DNA of 12,547 bases from Acidiferrobacteraceae bacterium (GTDB lineage Bacteria > Pseudomonadota > Gammaproteobacteria > Acidiferrobacterales > Acidiferrobacteraceae), in assembly GCA_027343725.1 (NCBI GenBank), contig DAHWKH010000142.1, forward strand, positions 1-12,547, written 5' to 3'. The notes below the pieces were generated by a model that ran no database searches, was not told the DNA's origin, and saw nothing but the letters and a program-made list of their open reading frames with translations. Every line of letters starts with the position of its first letter. The stretch's first letter is position 1. Below, piece after piece: positions 1 to 6,599 of this stretch. The position numbers and the translations under genes are program-made.

Positions 1-1149
1 GCCCGCGCCGAGATCGAGAAATGCGCCTGGGCCTGCGAGTATTACGCCGTCCACGGGGAACGCTTTCTGGCCGACGAGCCGGTGGCGATGGAGGAGGCCA
101 AGGCCCAGGTCGCCTTCCTGCCGCTGGGCGTGATCCTGGCCATCATGCCCTGGAACTTCCCCTTTTGGCAGGTCTTCCGGTTCGCGACCGCCGCCCTCAC
201 GGCCGGCAACGCCGCGCTCCTGAAGCACGCCGCCAACGTGCCCCAATGCGCGCGCGCGATCGCCGACATCTTTCGTGAGGCGGGCGCCCCGGAAGGGCTC
301 TTCCAGAGCCTCTTCATCCGCTCATCGGAGGTCGCCGAGCTCATCCAGGACCCCGGCATCCACGCCGTCACCCTGACGGGCAGCGAGGCCGCGGGCCGCG
401 CGGTCGCGGCGGCGGCCGGCGCCGCCCTCAAAAAGACCGTCCTCGAGCTCGGCGGCTCGGATGCCTTCGTCGTGCTCGCCGATGCCGACCTCGAACGCGC
501 GGCCCGTGCGGCGGTCGCCTCGCGCTACCAGAATGCCGGGCAAAGCTGCATCGCCGCCAAACGCCTGATCGTCGTGGACGCGGTGGCCGAGCCGTTCCTT
601 GCGCGCCTCGAGGCGCACCTCAAAACGCTGCGCTGGGGCGACCCGAGCGACCCCGAGGTGCGCATGGGCCCGCTCGCCCGGCACGACCTGCGCGCGGCCT
701 TGCACGCCCAAGTCACGGATAGTATCGCGCAAGGGGCCCGCGCGCGTGTCGGCTGCCGGATCCCGGAAGGGCCCGGGAGCTTCTACCCGCCCTCCATCCT
801 GGACCACGTCGGCCCGGGCATGCGCGCCTACAGCGAGGAACTCTTCGGGCCGGTGGCGATCATCCTGCGGGCGCGCGACACGCAAGACGCCATCCGGCTC
901 GCCAACGACAGCCCCTACGGGCTCGGCGCCAGCCTGTGGACGGAAGACCTCACCCAAGGCGAGGCCCTGGCACGGGACATCGAATCCGGCTCGACGTTCG
1001 TCAATGGACTCGTGAAGAGTGACCCGCGGCTGCCGTTCGGCGGCATCAAGGCCTCGGGGTACGGGCGGGAACTCGCGCTCTACGGCCTGCGCGAGTTTGT
1101 GAACGTGAAGACGCTCTGGATGGCACGCAATGCCGCCCCGGGATCCTGA
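1..1149 (+). CDS. Succinate-semialdehyde dehydrogenase-type aldehyde dehydrogenase, 5' truncated by window edge
   Basis: This is the last 382 residues of an NAD(P)-dependent aldehyde dehydrogenase. The reading frame is open from base 1, so the start lies outside the window; relatives are about 455-460 residues, so roughly 75-80 are missing. Visible family motifs are the PWNFPFWQ segment, the cofactor-loop sequence TLTGSEAAGR, the catalytic glutamate in LELGGSDAF, the catalytic cysteine in NAGQSCIAAKR, and the C-terminal PFGGIKASGYGREL. The PFGGIK and GRELALYGL endings resemble the Sad/GabD-like succinate-semialdehyde dehydrogenases, cytosolic enzymes that oxidise succinate semialdehyde to succinate. 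Substrate assignment is by family resemblance only; another short aldehyde is possible. It ends with TGA and converges on the outer-membrane protein gene, with 22 bases between the stop codons. Confidence 0.9.
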   Translation, partial: ARAEIEKCAWACEYYAVHGERFLADEPVAMEEAKAQVAFLPLGVILAIMPWNFPFWQVFRFATAALTAGNAALLKHAANVPQCARAIADIFREAGAPEGLFQSLFIRSSEVAELIQDPGIHAVTLTGSEAAGRAVAAAAGAALKKTVLELGGSDAFVVLADADLERAARAAVASRYQNAGQSCIAAKRLIVVDAVAEPFLARLEAHLKTLRWGDPSDPEVRMGPLARHDLRAALHAQVTDSIAQGARARVGCRIPEGPGSFYPPSILDHVGPGMRAYSEELFGPVAIILRARDTQDAIRLANDSPYGLGASLWTEDLTQGEALARDIESGSTFVNGLVKSDPRLPFGGIKASGYGRELALYGLREFVNVKTLWMARNAAPGS

Positions 1150-1160
1150 CCCCGGGGCGG
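1133..1160. terminator. GC-rich hairpin at convergent gene ends
   Basis: A perfect 10-base inverted repeat (CCGCCCCGGG at 1133-1142, CCCGGGGCGG at 1151-1160) encloses an 8-base loop that contains the TGA stop of the aldehyde dehydrogenase. It lies at the junction of two converging genes, where a bidirectional terminator is expected. Neither strand has a U-tract after the stem, so it is not a canonical intrinsic terminator. It could instead protect the 3' end of the message or act with Rho. Confidence 0.5.
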
Positions 1161-1171
1161 TGCCGGCGCGC

Positions 1172-1744
1172 CTAGAACCGGAACGCCAGGCTTCCGCTGT
1201 AGAGCTGCGTGTTGTTATGCGGGATCCGGAACTCCTGCCACTCCCCGCGGAACGACACGTGCCGCATGAGGTTGACCTGCACCCCTCCGCCGTAGTCCGG
1301 GTGAGTGCCGTCATGGCGGATGGTCGTGGTCGTCGCGGTCGCAGTCCGCGTGCGGAAACGCGAGACACCGCCTTCAACGAAGAGGTCCACGCGCCGATCG
1401 AGCGGGAAGGTCAGGAGGCCGTTGACGTCATACCCGCGGTTGCGCACGGTCTCGACGCCGGCCGCGGTCGTGGCGCGCGACTGGCCCAGGCCCTGGTAAC
1501 CGGCCTGAACCGAGAAAAACCGGTTGAAGGCATATCCCACGAACGCCTTCCAGGCCGGGTGCGTGTGATGCAGGTTCACAAACGGCGCCGGCAGGCCGGA
1601 TTTGGCCTGACGATTGTCGGCCATACCGCCGCCGGCGCCAATGTAGAGCCCGTTCGCGGGCCAGTTGTAGGCGCAGGCGGCCATCGGCGCGAGCATCAAG
1701 CCTGCGGTCACTATCGTTTTCCAATGCGATCGTCTCCTGATCAT
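1172..1744 (-). CDS. Small outer-membrane beta-barrel protein (OmpA-like/OMP_b-brl type)
   Basis: This encodes a 190-residue exported protein. The N-terminus is a signal peptide: basic MIRRRSHWK, a hydrophobic stretch, then a likely cleavage after ACA before YNWPANGLY. The mature part has alternating glycine- and aromatic-rich strands (GLYIGAGGG, VGYAFNRFFSVQAGYQGLG, DLFVEGGVSRF, YGGGVQVNLM) and ends SGSLAFRF. A terminal phenylalanine is the usual BAM recognition signal of outer-membrane proteins. The size fits an eight-stranded barrel of about 165 residues. I chose the ATG at 1744 because GGAGA lies just upstream; an in-frame ATG at 1756 adds four residues but has no ribosome-binding site. 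The sequence MAAC before the cleavage site weakly resembles a lipobox, but signal peptidase I cleavage seems likelier. Ligand and role are unknown. Confidence 0.8.
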   Translation of the reverse strand: MIRRRSHWKTIVTAGLMLAPMAACAYNWPANGLYIGAGGGMADNRQAKSGLPAPFVNLHHTHPAWKAFVGYAFNRFFSVQAGYQGLGQSRATTAAGVETVRNRGYDVNGLLTFPLDRRVDLFVEGGVSRFRTRTATATTTTIRHDGTHPDYGGGVQVNLMRHVSFRGEWQEFRIPHNNTQLYSGSLAFRF

Positions 1745-1798
1745 AATTCTCTCCATGATTTCAGATGAGGCTGACGGACACCGCCCCGATGTGCGGGG

Positions 1799-1804
1799 AT
1801 TTTA
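1799..1804 (-). promoter_or_regulatory. Possible -10 box for the outer-membrane protein gene
   Basis: TAAAAT on the minus strand matches the sigma-70 -10 consensus at five of six positions and lies about 55 bases upstream of the ATG at 1744. I see no good -35 box at the usual distance. The same bases (ATTTTA on the plus strand) follow the CCCCG/CGGGG hairpin at 1784-1798, so the site could instead be the tail of a plus-strand terminator. Confidence 0.25.
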
Positions 1805-1992
1805 GGGACGCATAGGGGCCCCGGCATCCGTCTTTGAGTCTCGGGCCCCATGCGGAAATGCGCCGGAAAGGACACGACCGGACCCATCCCAGCGGTGCCT
1901 GTGTCCCACACCGCGGATACGCGGATCCGGCCCGCGCGCGCTCCGACGCGAAACGAAACGCCCACAGCCTCTGAGACCGGAACATGAGGGGA

Positions 1993-2004
1993 ACGTTCGA
2001 ACGT
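1993..2004. repeat. 12-base perfect palindrome
   Basis: ACGTTCGAACGT is identical to its reverse complement and lies in the gene-poor spacer about 250 bases upstream of the outer-membrane protein gene. A palindrome of this length is compatible with a binding site for a dimeric repressor, but no regulator is identified. A chance occurrence is possible in this GC-rich DNA. Confidence 0.3.
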
Positions 2005-2098
2005 CGCCCCGTCCGGATCGAGGATGAGTCCCCGGCGCCCATGCAGGGCGGGCGGAGACCAACAGAGAAGCTGCCGGCGGATCGCGAACGGCTCGATG

Positions 2099-2118
2099 CG
2101 AACAGCCACCGGTGTTCG
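2099..2118. repeat. Inverted repeat CGAACA/TGTTCG
   Basis: Six-base arms, CGAACA (2099-2104) and TGTTCG (2113-2118), flank an 8-base spacer and partly overlap the palindrome CACCGGTG at 2107-2114. The site lies in the gene-poor spacer. It could be an operator or an RNA hairpin; no specific function is supported. Confidence 0.25.
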
Positions 2119-2169
2119 TCCGGGGCGCGCATCACGGGCCATTATGCAGAGCCCGCCTGGGGATGTCAC

Positions 2170-2194
2170 CGGCGATACGCGCCGATCGTCGCCG
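2170..2194 (-). terminator. Possible weak hairpin after rlmI
   Basis: CGGCGA and TCGCCG arms of six bases, separated by 13 bases, begin about 12 bases after the TGA of the methyltransferase gene. No U-tract follows. The position suits transcript termination or 3'-end stabilisation, but the stem is short and this is a weak call. Confidence 0.2.
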
Positions 2195-2206
2195 CGCAAC
2201 GACCCC

Positions 2207-3403
2207 TCAGTAGGAACGCGCCGTCACCACTTTCAGATAGGCGCTCTCGGGGATCGCCGGATGCACGGGATGATCCGGTCCCTGACCGCCCTCGTCCACC
2301 CACTGGAGATCACGCGCGGCGTGTCCTGCCGCGCGCTGCACGATGCGCTTCAGGGTGTCGCGCTCGAGATGATGAGAACACGAGGCCGAGATCAAGAGGC
2401 CATCGGGGGCGAGCAGCGCAAGGCACGCCTGATTGAGACGCTCATACGCCACCGCCCCGGCCTCGCGATCCTTGCGCCGCTTGATCAGCGCCGGCGGGTC
2501 GAGAATGATCACGTCAAAGACCCGGCGTTCGGCCCGTAGATCCTTCAAGACCATGAACGCATCGCCCTCGATCAGAGAGACACGGTCCCCGACGCCGTTC
2601 GCGTCGGCATTGTCGCGCGCATAGGCGAGGGCGCGCTCGGAACCGTCGATCAGGGTCACGTGGCGCGCGCCGTGGGCCGCCGCCTGGATCCCGAAACCAC
2701 CCACGTAACTAAAAACATCGAGAACGGTGCGGCCGTTCACATAGGGTAAGAGCCGGAGCCTGTTCAGGCGCTGATCGAAGAACCAGCCGGTCTTTTGACC
2801 GCCGCGCAGCGAGACCCGGAAGCGGCAATCGCCTTCCACGAGACAGGCCTCCTCCGGCGGAGTACCCAGGGCCTCCGTGACAAGCGCCGGCAATGCCTCG
2901 AGGGCGCGCGCGGGCGTGTCGTTGCGCAAAAGGATACTCCGGGGGCGCGTGATCGCCTCCAGGGCCTCGATCACGAGCGGCGCGCATCGCTCCATGCCGG
3001 CGGTCGTGACCTGCAGCACCCAGTCATCGCCGTACCGATCGACGACGAGGCCCGGCAATCCGTCGCTCTCGCCGAAGACGAGGCGATAAAACGGGCCCCA
3101 GCCGAGGCGCTCGCGCCAGGCAAGGGCCACCTGCAAGCGCTGCGCAAAAAACTCCCGGTCGATCGCGACCCGGACGTCGCGGCTCAGGAGACGCGCACTG
3201 ATGAGAGAGGCGGGATTCACGTAGCCCACACCCAAGACGCGCCCGCGCGCGCTCTCGAGGCGGACGAGATCGCCGGGAGTGAACGCAGTCAAGGGCGTGG
3301 CCTCGGTATCGACCTCGTTGCTGAAAACCCACAGGTGACCGGCCATCAGACGCCGATCCTCGTGGGGCTTAAGACGCAGGGGGGGCAAGGACATGGGGCG
3401 CAT
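2207..3403 (-). CDS. rlmI: RlmI-like 23S rRNA cytosine-C5 methyltransferase (PUA domain plus SAM-methyltransferase)
   Basis: The 398-residue protein matches the RlmI/YccW family in length (E. coli RlmI has 396). RlmI methylates C1962 of 23S rRNA with S-adenosylmethionine in the cytoplasm. An N-terminal PUA-like RNA-binding domain (about residues 1-75, with HLWVFSNEVD) is followed by the conserved QKTGWFFDQRLNR (about 203-215). Next come SAM motif I VLDVFSYVGGFG (about 227-238), the DPPAL motif (302-306), SASCSHH with the likely catalytic cysteine near 342, and a C-terminal DHPVHPAIPESAYLK. I chose the ATG at 3403 because GAGG lies four bases upstream; the ATG at 3394, giving MSLPPLRLK, is the alternative. 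A longer open frame to 3457 looks non-coding. The gene is probably transcribed alone. Exact nucleotide specificity is inferred from the family. Confidence 0.85.
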   Translation of the reverse strand: MRPMSLPPLRLKPHEDRRLMAGHLWVFSNEVDTEATPLTAFTPGDLVRLESARGRVLGVGYVNPASLISARLLSRDVRVAIDREFFAQRLQVALAWRERLGWGPFYRLVFGESDGLPGLVVDRYGDDWVLQVTTAGMERCAPLVIEALEAITRPRSILLRNDTPARALEALPALVTEALGTPPEEACLVEGDCRFRVSLRGGQKTGWFFDQRLNRLRLLPYVNGRTVLDVFSYVGGFGIQAAAHGARHVTLIDGSERALAYARDNADANGVGDRVSLIEGDAFMVLKDLRAERRVFDVIILDPPALIKRRKDREAGAVAYERLNQACLALLAPDGLLISASCSHHLERDTLKRIVQRAAGHAARDLQWVDEGGQGPDHPVHPAIPESAYLKVVTARSY

Positions 3404-3435
3404 TATGCCTCGCCCGAATCGCGAATGGGTACCTC

Positions 3436-3441
3436 TATATA
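3436..3441 (-). promoter_or_regulatory. Possible -10 element upstream of rlmI
   Basis: TATATA on the minus strand is a rare AT-rich pocket 32 bases upstream of the chosen rlmI start, in the 107-base gap after the 79-residue gene. A convincing -35 box is not visible. The placement suits a promoter, but the call rests on composition and position only. Confidence 0.25.
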
Positions 3442-3510
3442 CGCAGGGCGCTCCCAATGCTCACGAAGAGAGGCCGCGGCGATATCCGGCTTAGGGTCTC
3501 GGGCGATCCA

Positions 3511-3750
3511 TCAGAGATCCCGAATGATAGACACCTGCCCGTCCGCACTCACCGATACCAGTTGCTTGCGGCCGTCGGGATACTTCTTCACGAGACCGTC
3601 CGGGAAACGTTCATCGCCGTCGTAAATCGGGCGCCCGGCGTCGAGATGCTGTTGGGCCGCCAAGCCGTCGTCACTCGCTATCGCCTGCTCGAATTCGGGC
3701 GAGGCGAGAAAGCTTTCAGCTTGTCTTTGCGATGGCGTTCCTGTGGGCAT
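3511..3750 (-). CDS. Uncharacterised 79-residue soluble protein
   Basis: I do not recognise a named family. The ATG at 3750 has a very strong ribosome-binding site, AGGAGGAGG, four bases upstream, which supports translation from here rather than from the longer open frame reaching 3936. The predicted protein has a polar N-terminus, a short helical segment (ESFLASPEFEQAIA) and then DAGRPIYDGDERFPDG, KKYPDGRKQLV and VSADGQVSII. The DAGRPIY...PDG...YPDGRKQLV pattern suggests a compact beta-rich fold and resembles small conserved proteobacterial hypothetical proteins, from memory only. There is no signal peptide, membrane segment or cysteine. It is transcribed toward rlmI, 107 bases away, and divergently from the DUF255 gene. 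Its function is unknown. Confidence 0.65.
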   Translation of the reverse strand: MPTGTPSQRQAESFLASPEFEQAIASDDGLAAQQHLDAGRPIYDGDERFPDGLVKKYPDGRKQLVSVSADGQVSIIRDL

Positions 3751-3927
3751 ATGGCCTCCTCCTGTCGGACGAGAGGGCACCCGCCGCGATCCCTCCGATG
3801 AGGCGTCCTCGCCGGGGGGCGTGATCCGGCAGGCCGGTCGACCAATGGTACGAATAAAGAATGGCCCCGGGGTTCGGCGCTTCCCGGATGAGAGGGGGGA
3901 AGGCTTACTGCCAGGAGCGGATGATAC

Positions 3928-3949
3928 AGGGACCATAGCCGGGGTCCCT
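3928..3949. repeat. Inverted repeat AGGGACC/GGTCCCT
   Basis: Perfect 7-base arms at 3928-3934 and 3943-3949 flank an 8-base loop; TTATTGT follows on the plus strand. It sits in the middle of the divergent spacer. It could be an operator for either flanking gene or a weak plus-strand terminator. I cannot decide between these. Confidence 0.3.
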
Positions 3950-4090
3950 TATTGTCGTCAAGATCCTGAACTGCCGGGCGTCGAGAGCGATCCGGCTTCA
4001 AGAGTGAGGGGCGGCCACCCGTGCGGTTGATGCGGCGCGTGGCTCGCAATCGCCAAACGGAAGTGGGGCGCCATCGGGTCCGCAAACCGG

Positions 4091-4096
4091 TACAAT
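4091..4096 (+). promoter_or_regulatory. Possible -10 box for the DUF255-rhodanese operon
   Basis: TACAAT matches the -10 consensus at five of six positions. A transcript starting about seven bases later would have a short leader of about 13 bases that still includes the ribosome-binding site GAGGAGGG at 4105-4112. No matching -35 box is apparent, so an activator or another upstream promoter may be used instead. Confidence 0.25.
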
Positions 4097-4115
4097 GGCC
4101 TTTTGAGGAGGGCCC

Positions 4116-6179
4116 ATGGACGATACGACGCCCCAGGCCGTGAACCGCCTAGCCAGCGAGACGAGCCCGTATCTTGCCCAGCACGCGCACAACAAGGTGG
4201 CGTGGCAGCCCTGGGATGACGCCGCGCTCACGTTCGCGCGCACGCACGACAAACCCATCCTGCTCTCCATCGGCTACTCGGCCTGCCACTGGTGCCATGT
4301 GATGGCCCATGAGTCCTTCGAGGACGAGGCGGTGGCGGATGTCATGAACCGCCTGTATGTGTGCATCAAGGTGGACCGCGAGGAACGCCCGGACATCGAC
4401 CGCGTCTACCAGGCGGCGCACAACCTCCTCACGCAACGCGCCGGGGGCTGGCCGCTCACGATGTTTCTCGCGCCCGACGACCTCACACCCTTTTTCGGCG
4501 GGACCTATTTTCCGAAGGAGGCGCGTTTCGGGCTCCCGGCCTTCACCGACCTCCTGACCCATGTCGAGCGCTATTATCGCGAACACCGCGAGGCGCTTGC
4601 GACCCAGGCGCCGCTTCTGCGCCAGGCCCTCGACGCGCAGCGGGACGAGGACCCGGCCCAAAGCCTGACGCAACAGCCGATCGATACCGCGGTGCGCGCG
4701 CTCAAACGCGAATACGACCCGCGCGACGGGGGCTTCGGGGGCGCCCCGAAATTCCCCCAACCGAGCGCCATCGGCCGCATGCTGCGCGCCGGCATGCGGG
4801 GGGACGCGGAGGCCCTCGACATGGCCAAAACGACGCTGCGCGCGATCGCCGACCGCGGACTGTTCGATCACCTGGAGGGGGGCTTTTTTCGTTACAGCGT
4901 GGACGCGCAGTGGCATATCCCGCATTTCGAGAAAATGCTCTACGACAACGCCCAGCTCATCCCCTTGATGGCCGAGGGCTTCCGCGCAACCGGCGACGAG
5001 CGCTTGGCCCAAGTCGCGATCGAAAGCGCCGAATGGGTGATGCGCGAGATGCAATCCCCCTCCGGGGCCTATTACGCGACCCTCGATGCCGACAGCGAGG
5101 GTCGCGAGGGGGCCTTCTATCTCTGGCAGCGCGACCAGTTCATGGCCCTCTTGGACGATGACGAGCGCGCGGTCGCCCTGCCCTACTTCGGCCTCGACAA
5201 GGCGCCCAATTTCGAAAGCGAGGCCTACCACCTGCAGATCGCGACCACGCGCGCCGCGCTCGCGCAACGCCTGCAACTTTCGGAAGACGAGGTCGCGCGT
5301 CGTCTCGAGCGCGCGCGGGAGCGACTGCGCTTGGCGCGCGCCAAGCGTCCCCGGCCGGGGCGCGACGAGAAGATCCTGTGCGCCTGGAACGGCCTGATGA
5401 TCAAGGGCCTTACGCGCGCCGGGCGTCTGCTCGCCGAACCGCGCCTCACCGCCTCGGCGCAACGGGCGCTCGACGCCGTGCGCGAACTCTTGTGGGACGG
5501 CGAACGGCTGGCGGCCGTCACCAAGGACGGCCGCACGAGCCCGTATGGTTACCTCGACGATTACGCGTTCGTGTTGGACGCCATCCTCGAATCCCTGCAA
5601 ACGCAATGGCGGGATACGGATTTCGCGCTCGCGCGCGCCTTGGCCGACGGCCTTGCCGACGACTTCCACGACCCGCAACGCGGCGGCTTCTACTTCACGC
5701 ACGAGGATCACGAGACGCCGCTCTATCGCCCGAAACCCTTCACCGACGACGCCCTGCCCGCCGGCAACGCCGTCGCCGCGCGCGCCTTGTCGCGCCTTGG
5801 GCACCTGCTCGCCGAACCCTACTGGGAGACGCTCGCGGAAGGCGTCCTGCGCGCCGCCTGGGCGGACCTCGCGCGCTATCCGGTGGCCCACGGCGCATTG
5901 CTCGAATCCCTCGAGGACCTCCTCGACCCGCCAAGTCTCATCATCCTGCGCGGGGACGACCCCGAGCTTGCGGCCTGGCGCGAACGGGCGGCGGCGCGGT
6001 TTTCGATCCGGGGCGCGGTGTTTCCCATCCCATCGGGGGCGCGCGACCTCCCCGCGGGCCTCGCTGCGCGTGTACCGCGTGGCGCGGTGACGGCCTATGC
6101 CTGCCGGGGGCTTACGTGCGCCGCCCCGATCAGCGAGCGGGAGGCCTTCGAGGCGTTACTCGCGCAACCCGAGACCTAA
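4116..6179 (+). CDS. DUF255 thioredoxin-like / six-hairpin glycosidase-like protein (YyaL / SPATA20 family)
   Basis: This is a full-length 687-residue member of the widespread YyaL/SPATA20 family, whose biochemical role is poorly defined. The N-terminal thioredoxin-like DUF255 domain (about residues 10-170) shows NRLASETSPYL, the redox motif C57-H-W-C60 in SACHWCHVMAHESFED, GGWPLTMFL and FFGGTYFPKE. The larger remainder resembles alpha/alpha-toroid sugar-epimerase folds, with GFGGAPKFPQP, HIPHFEKMLYDNAQL, DADSEGREGAFYLW, CAWNGLMIKGL and YLDDYAFVLDA. A C-terminal Cys pair (CRGLTC) is present. The usual HNPVDW near residue 25 reads HNKVAW here, a local deviation. No signal peptide is seen, so the protein is cytoplasmic. 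The ATG at 4116 has GAGGAGGG upstream. The rhodanese gene follows after 19 bases, probably in the same operon. Confidence 0.88.
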   Translation: MDDTTPQAVNRLASETSPYLAQHAHNKVAWQPWDDAALTFARTHDKPILLSIGYSACHWCHVMAHESFEDEAVADVMNRLYVCIKVDREERPDIDRVYQAAHNLLTQRAGGWPLTMFLAPDDLTPFFGGTYFPKEARFGLPAFTDLLTHVERYYREHREALATQAPLLRQALDAQRDEDPAQSLTQQPIDTAVRALKREYDPRDGGFGGAPKFPQPSAIGRMLRAGMRGDAEALDMAKTTLRAIADRGLFDHLEGGFFRYSVDAQWHIPHFEKMLYDNAQLIPLMAEGFRATGDERLAQVAIESAEWVMREMQSPSGAYYATLDADSEGREGAFYLWQRDQFMALLDDDERAVALPYFGLDKAPNFESEAYHLQIATTRAALAQRLQLSEDEVARRLERARERLRLARAKRPRPGRDEKILCAWNGLMIKGLTRAGRLLAEPRLTASAQRALDAVRELLWDGERLAAVTKDGRTSPYGYLDDYAFVLDAILESLQTQWRDTDFALARALADGLADDFHDPQRGGFYFTHEDHETPLYRPKPFTDDALPAGNAVAARALSRLGHLLAEPYWETLAEGVLRAAWADLARYPVAHGALLESLEDLLDPPSLIILRGDDPELAAWRERAAARFSIRGAVFPIPSGARDLPAGLAARVPRGAVTAYACRGLTCAAPISEREAFEALLAQPET

Positions 6180-6198
6180 AGAACAACGAGGAGTTTTC

Positions 6199-6591
6199 GT
6201 GAGCATCATGACGCTTGGCGACTTCGTGGCCGAGGCCCGCAGCCGCATAACCGAGATCCGCGCCGACGAGGTCGATCTGTTGCTCGAGAACAACGAGCCG
6301 ATCCTGATCGTGGACGTGCGCGAGCCCGACGAATACGCGACCTCCCACATCCCGGGGGCCCTGCTCATTCCGCGCGGCACGCTCGAGGGGGCCGCCGACC
6401 CCGGGAGTCCGCACCAGGTGGCCGCGTTGTGCCAGGCCCGCGAGCGCTTCATCGTGCTCTACTGCGAATCGGGCGGCCGCAGCGCGCTCGCCGCCGACGT
6501 CCTCACACGCATGGGGTTCACGCAGGTCCAGAGCCTCGCCGGGGGGCTTGTCATGTGGGACGCGGAGGGATTACCGCTCGCGCGCGACTGA
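6199..6591 (+). CDS. Single-domain rhodanese-like sulfurtransferase
   Basis: This is a 130-residue cytoplasmic protein with one rhodanese domain. Family marks are IVDVREPDEYATSHIPGA (about 37-54), the active-site loop C89-E-S-G-G-R-S, and a final SLAGGLVMWDAEGLP. The loop cysteine carries a persulfide during transfer of sulfane sulfur to a thiophilic acceptor; the physiological partner is not known from sequence. I chose the GTG start at 6199 because GAGGAG (6188-6193) lies five bases upstream; the ATG at 6208 is the alternative. It follows the DUF255 gene by 19 bases and is probably co-transcribed, which hints at a shared role in thiol or persulfide handling. The gene ends eight bases from the stop of a converging gene. 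Confidence 0.88.
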   Translation: MSIMTLGDFVAEARSRITEIRADEVDLLLENNEPILIVDVREPDEYATSHIPGALLIPRGTLEGAADPGSPHQVAALCQARERFIVLYCESGGRSALAADVLTRMGFTQVQSLAGGLVMWDAEGLPLARD

Positions 6592-6599
6592 GAGCGGGC

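Larger units (their letters stand above)
1745..2206. other. Gene-poor spacer with several inverted repeats
   Basis: These 462 bases separate the outer-membrane protein gene from the methyltransferase gene; both are on the minus strand. Open frames exist on both strands, but none looks like a recognisable protein. In the longest minus frame (TTG at 2199), a sampled stretch near 2101-2130 has G or C in only about half of the third codon positions, unlike the flanking genes. The spacer holds a CCCCG/CGGGG hairpin (1784-1798), a 12-base palindrome (1993-2004) and inverted repeats at 2099-2118 and 2170-2194. It probably carries the promoter and leader of the outer-membrane protein gene. A decayed gene or a small RNA cannot be excluded. 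Confidence 0.5.
3751..4115. other. Divergent intergenic region
   Basis: These 365 bases separate the minus-strand 79-residue gene from the plus-strand DUF255 gene and must hold promoters for both directions. Open frames crossing it encode no recognisable protein. An inverted repeat lies at 3928-3949, a possible -10 box at 4091-4096, and a comparatively AT-rich pocket around 3850-3865 is a candidate promoter area for the minus-strand gene. I see no other structure. Confidence 0.5.

Noticed and set aside
322..1377. 351-codon minus-strand open frame
   Set aside because: Antisense to the aldehyde dehydrogenase and overlapping the outer-membrane protein gene in another frame; Arg-rich and without motifs.
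1741..2199. Minus-strand 152-codon frame with TTG start just after the methyltransferase stop
   Set aside because: GAGGGG precedes the TTG, but the spacing is short. Third-position GC looks weak in the stretch sampled near 2101-2130, though mixed elsewhere, and no family is recognisable. It also overlaps the true start of the outer-membrane protein gene.
3751..3936. N-terminal extension of the 79-residue protein to 3936
   Set aside because: The strong ribosome-binding site at 3750 marks the start; the extension is Pro/Arg/Ser-rich and spans the inverted repeat of the divergent promoter region.
4149..5891. 580-codon open frame on the minus strand
   Set aside because: It is fully antisense to the well-supported DUF255 gene. 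High third-position GC removes stop codons from the opposite strand; the translation shows no family motif.
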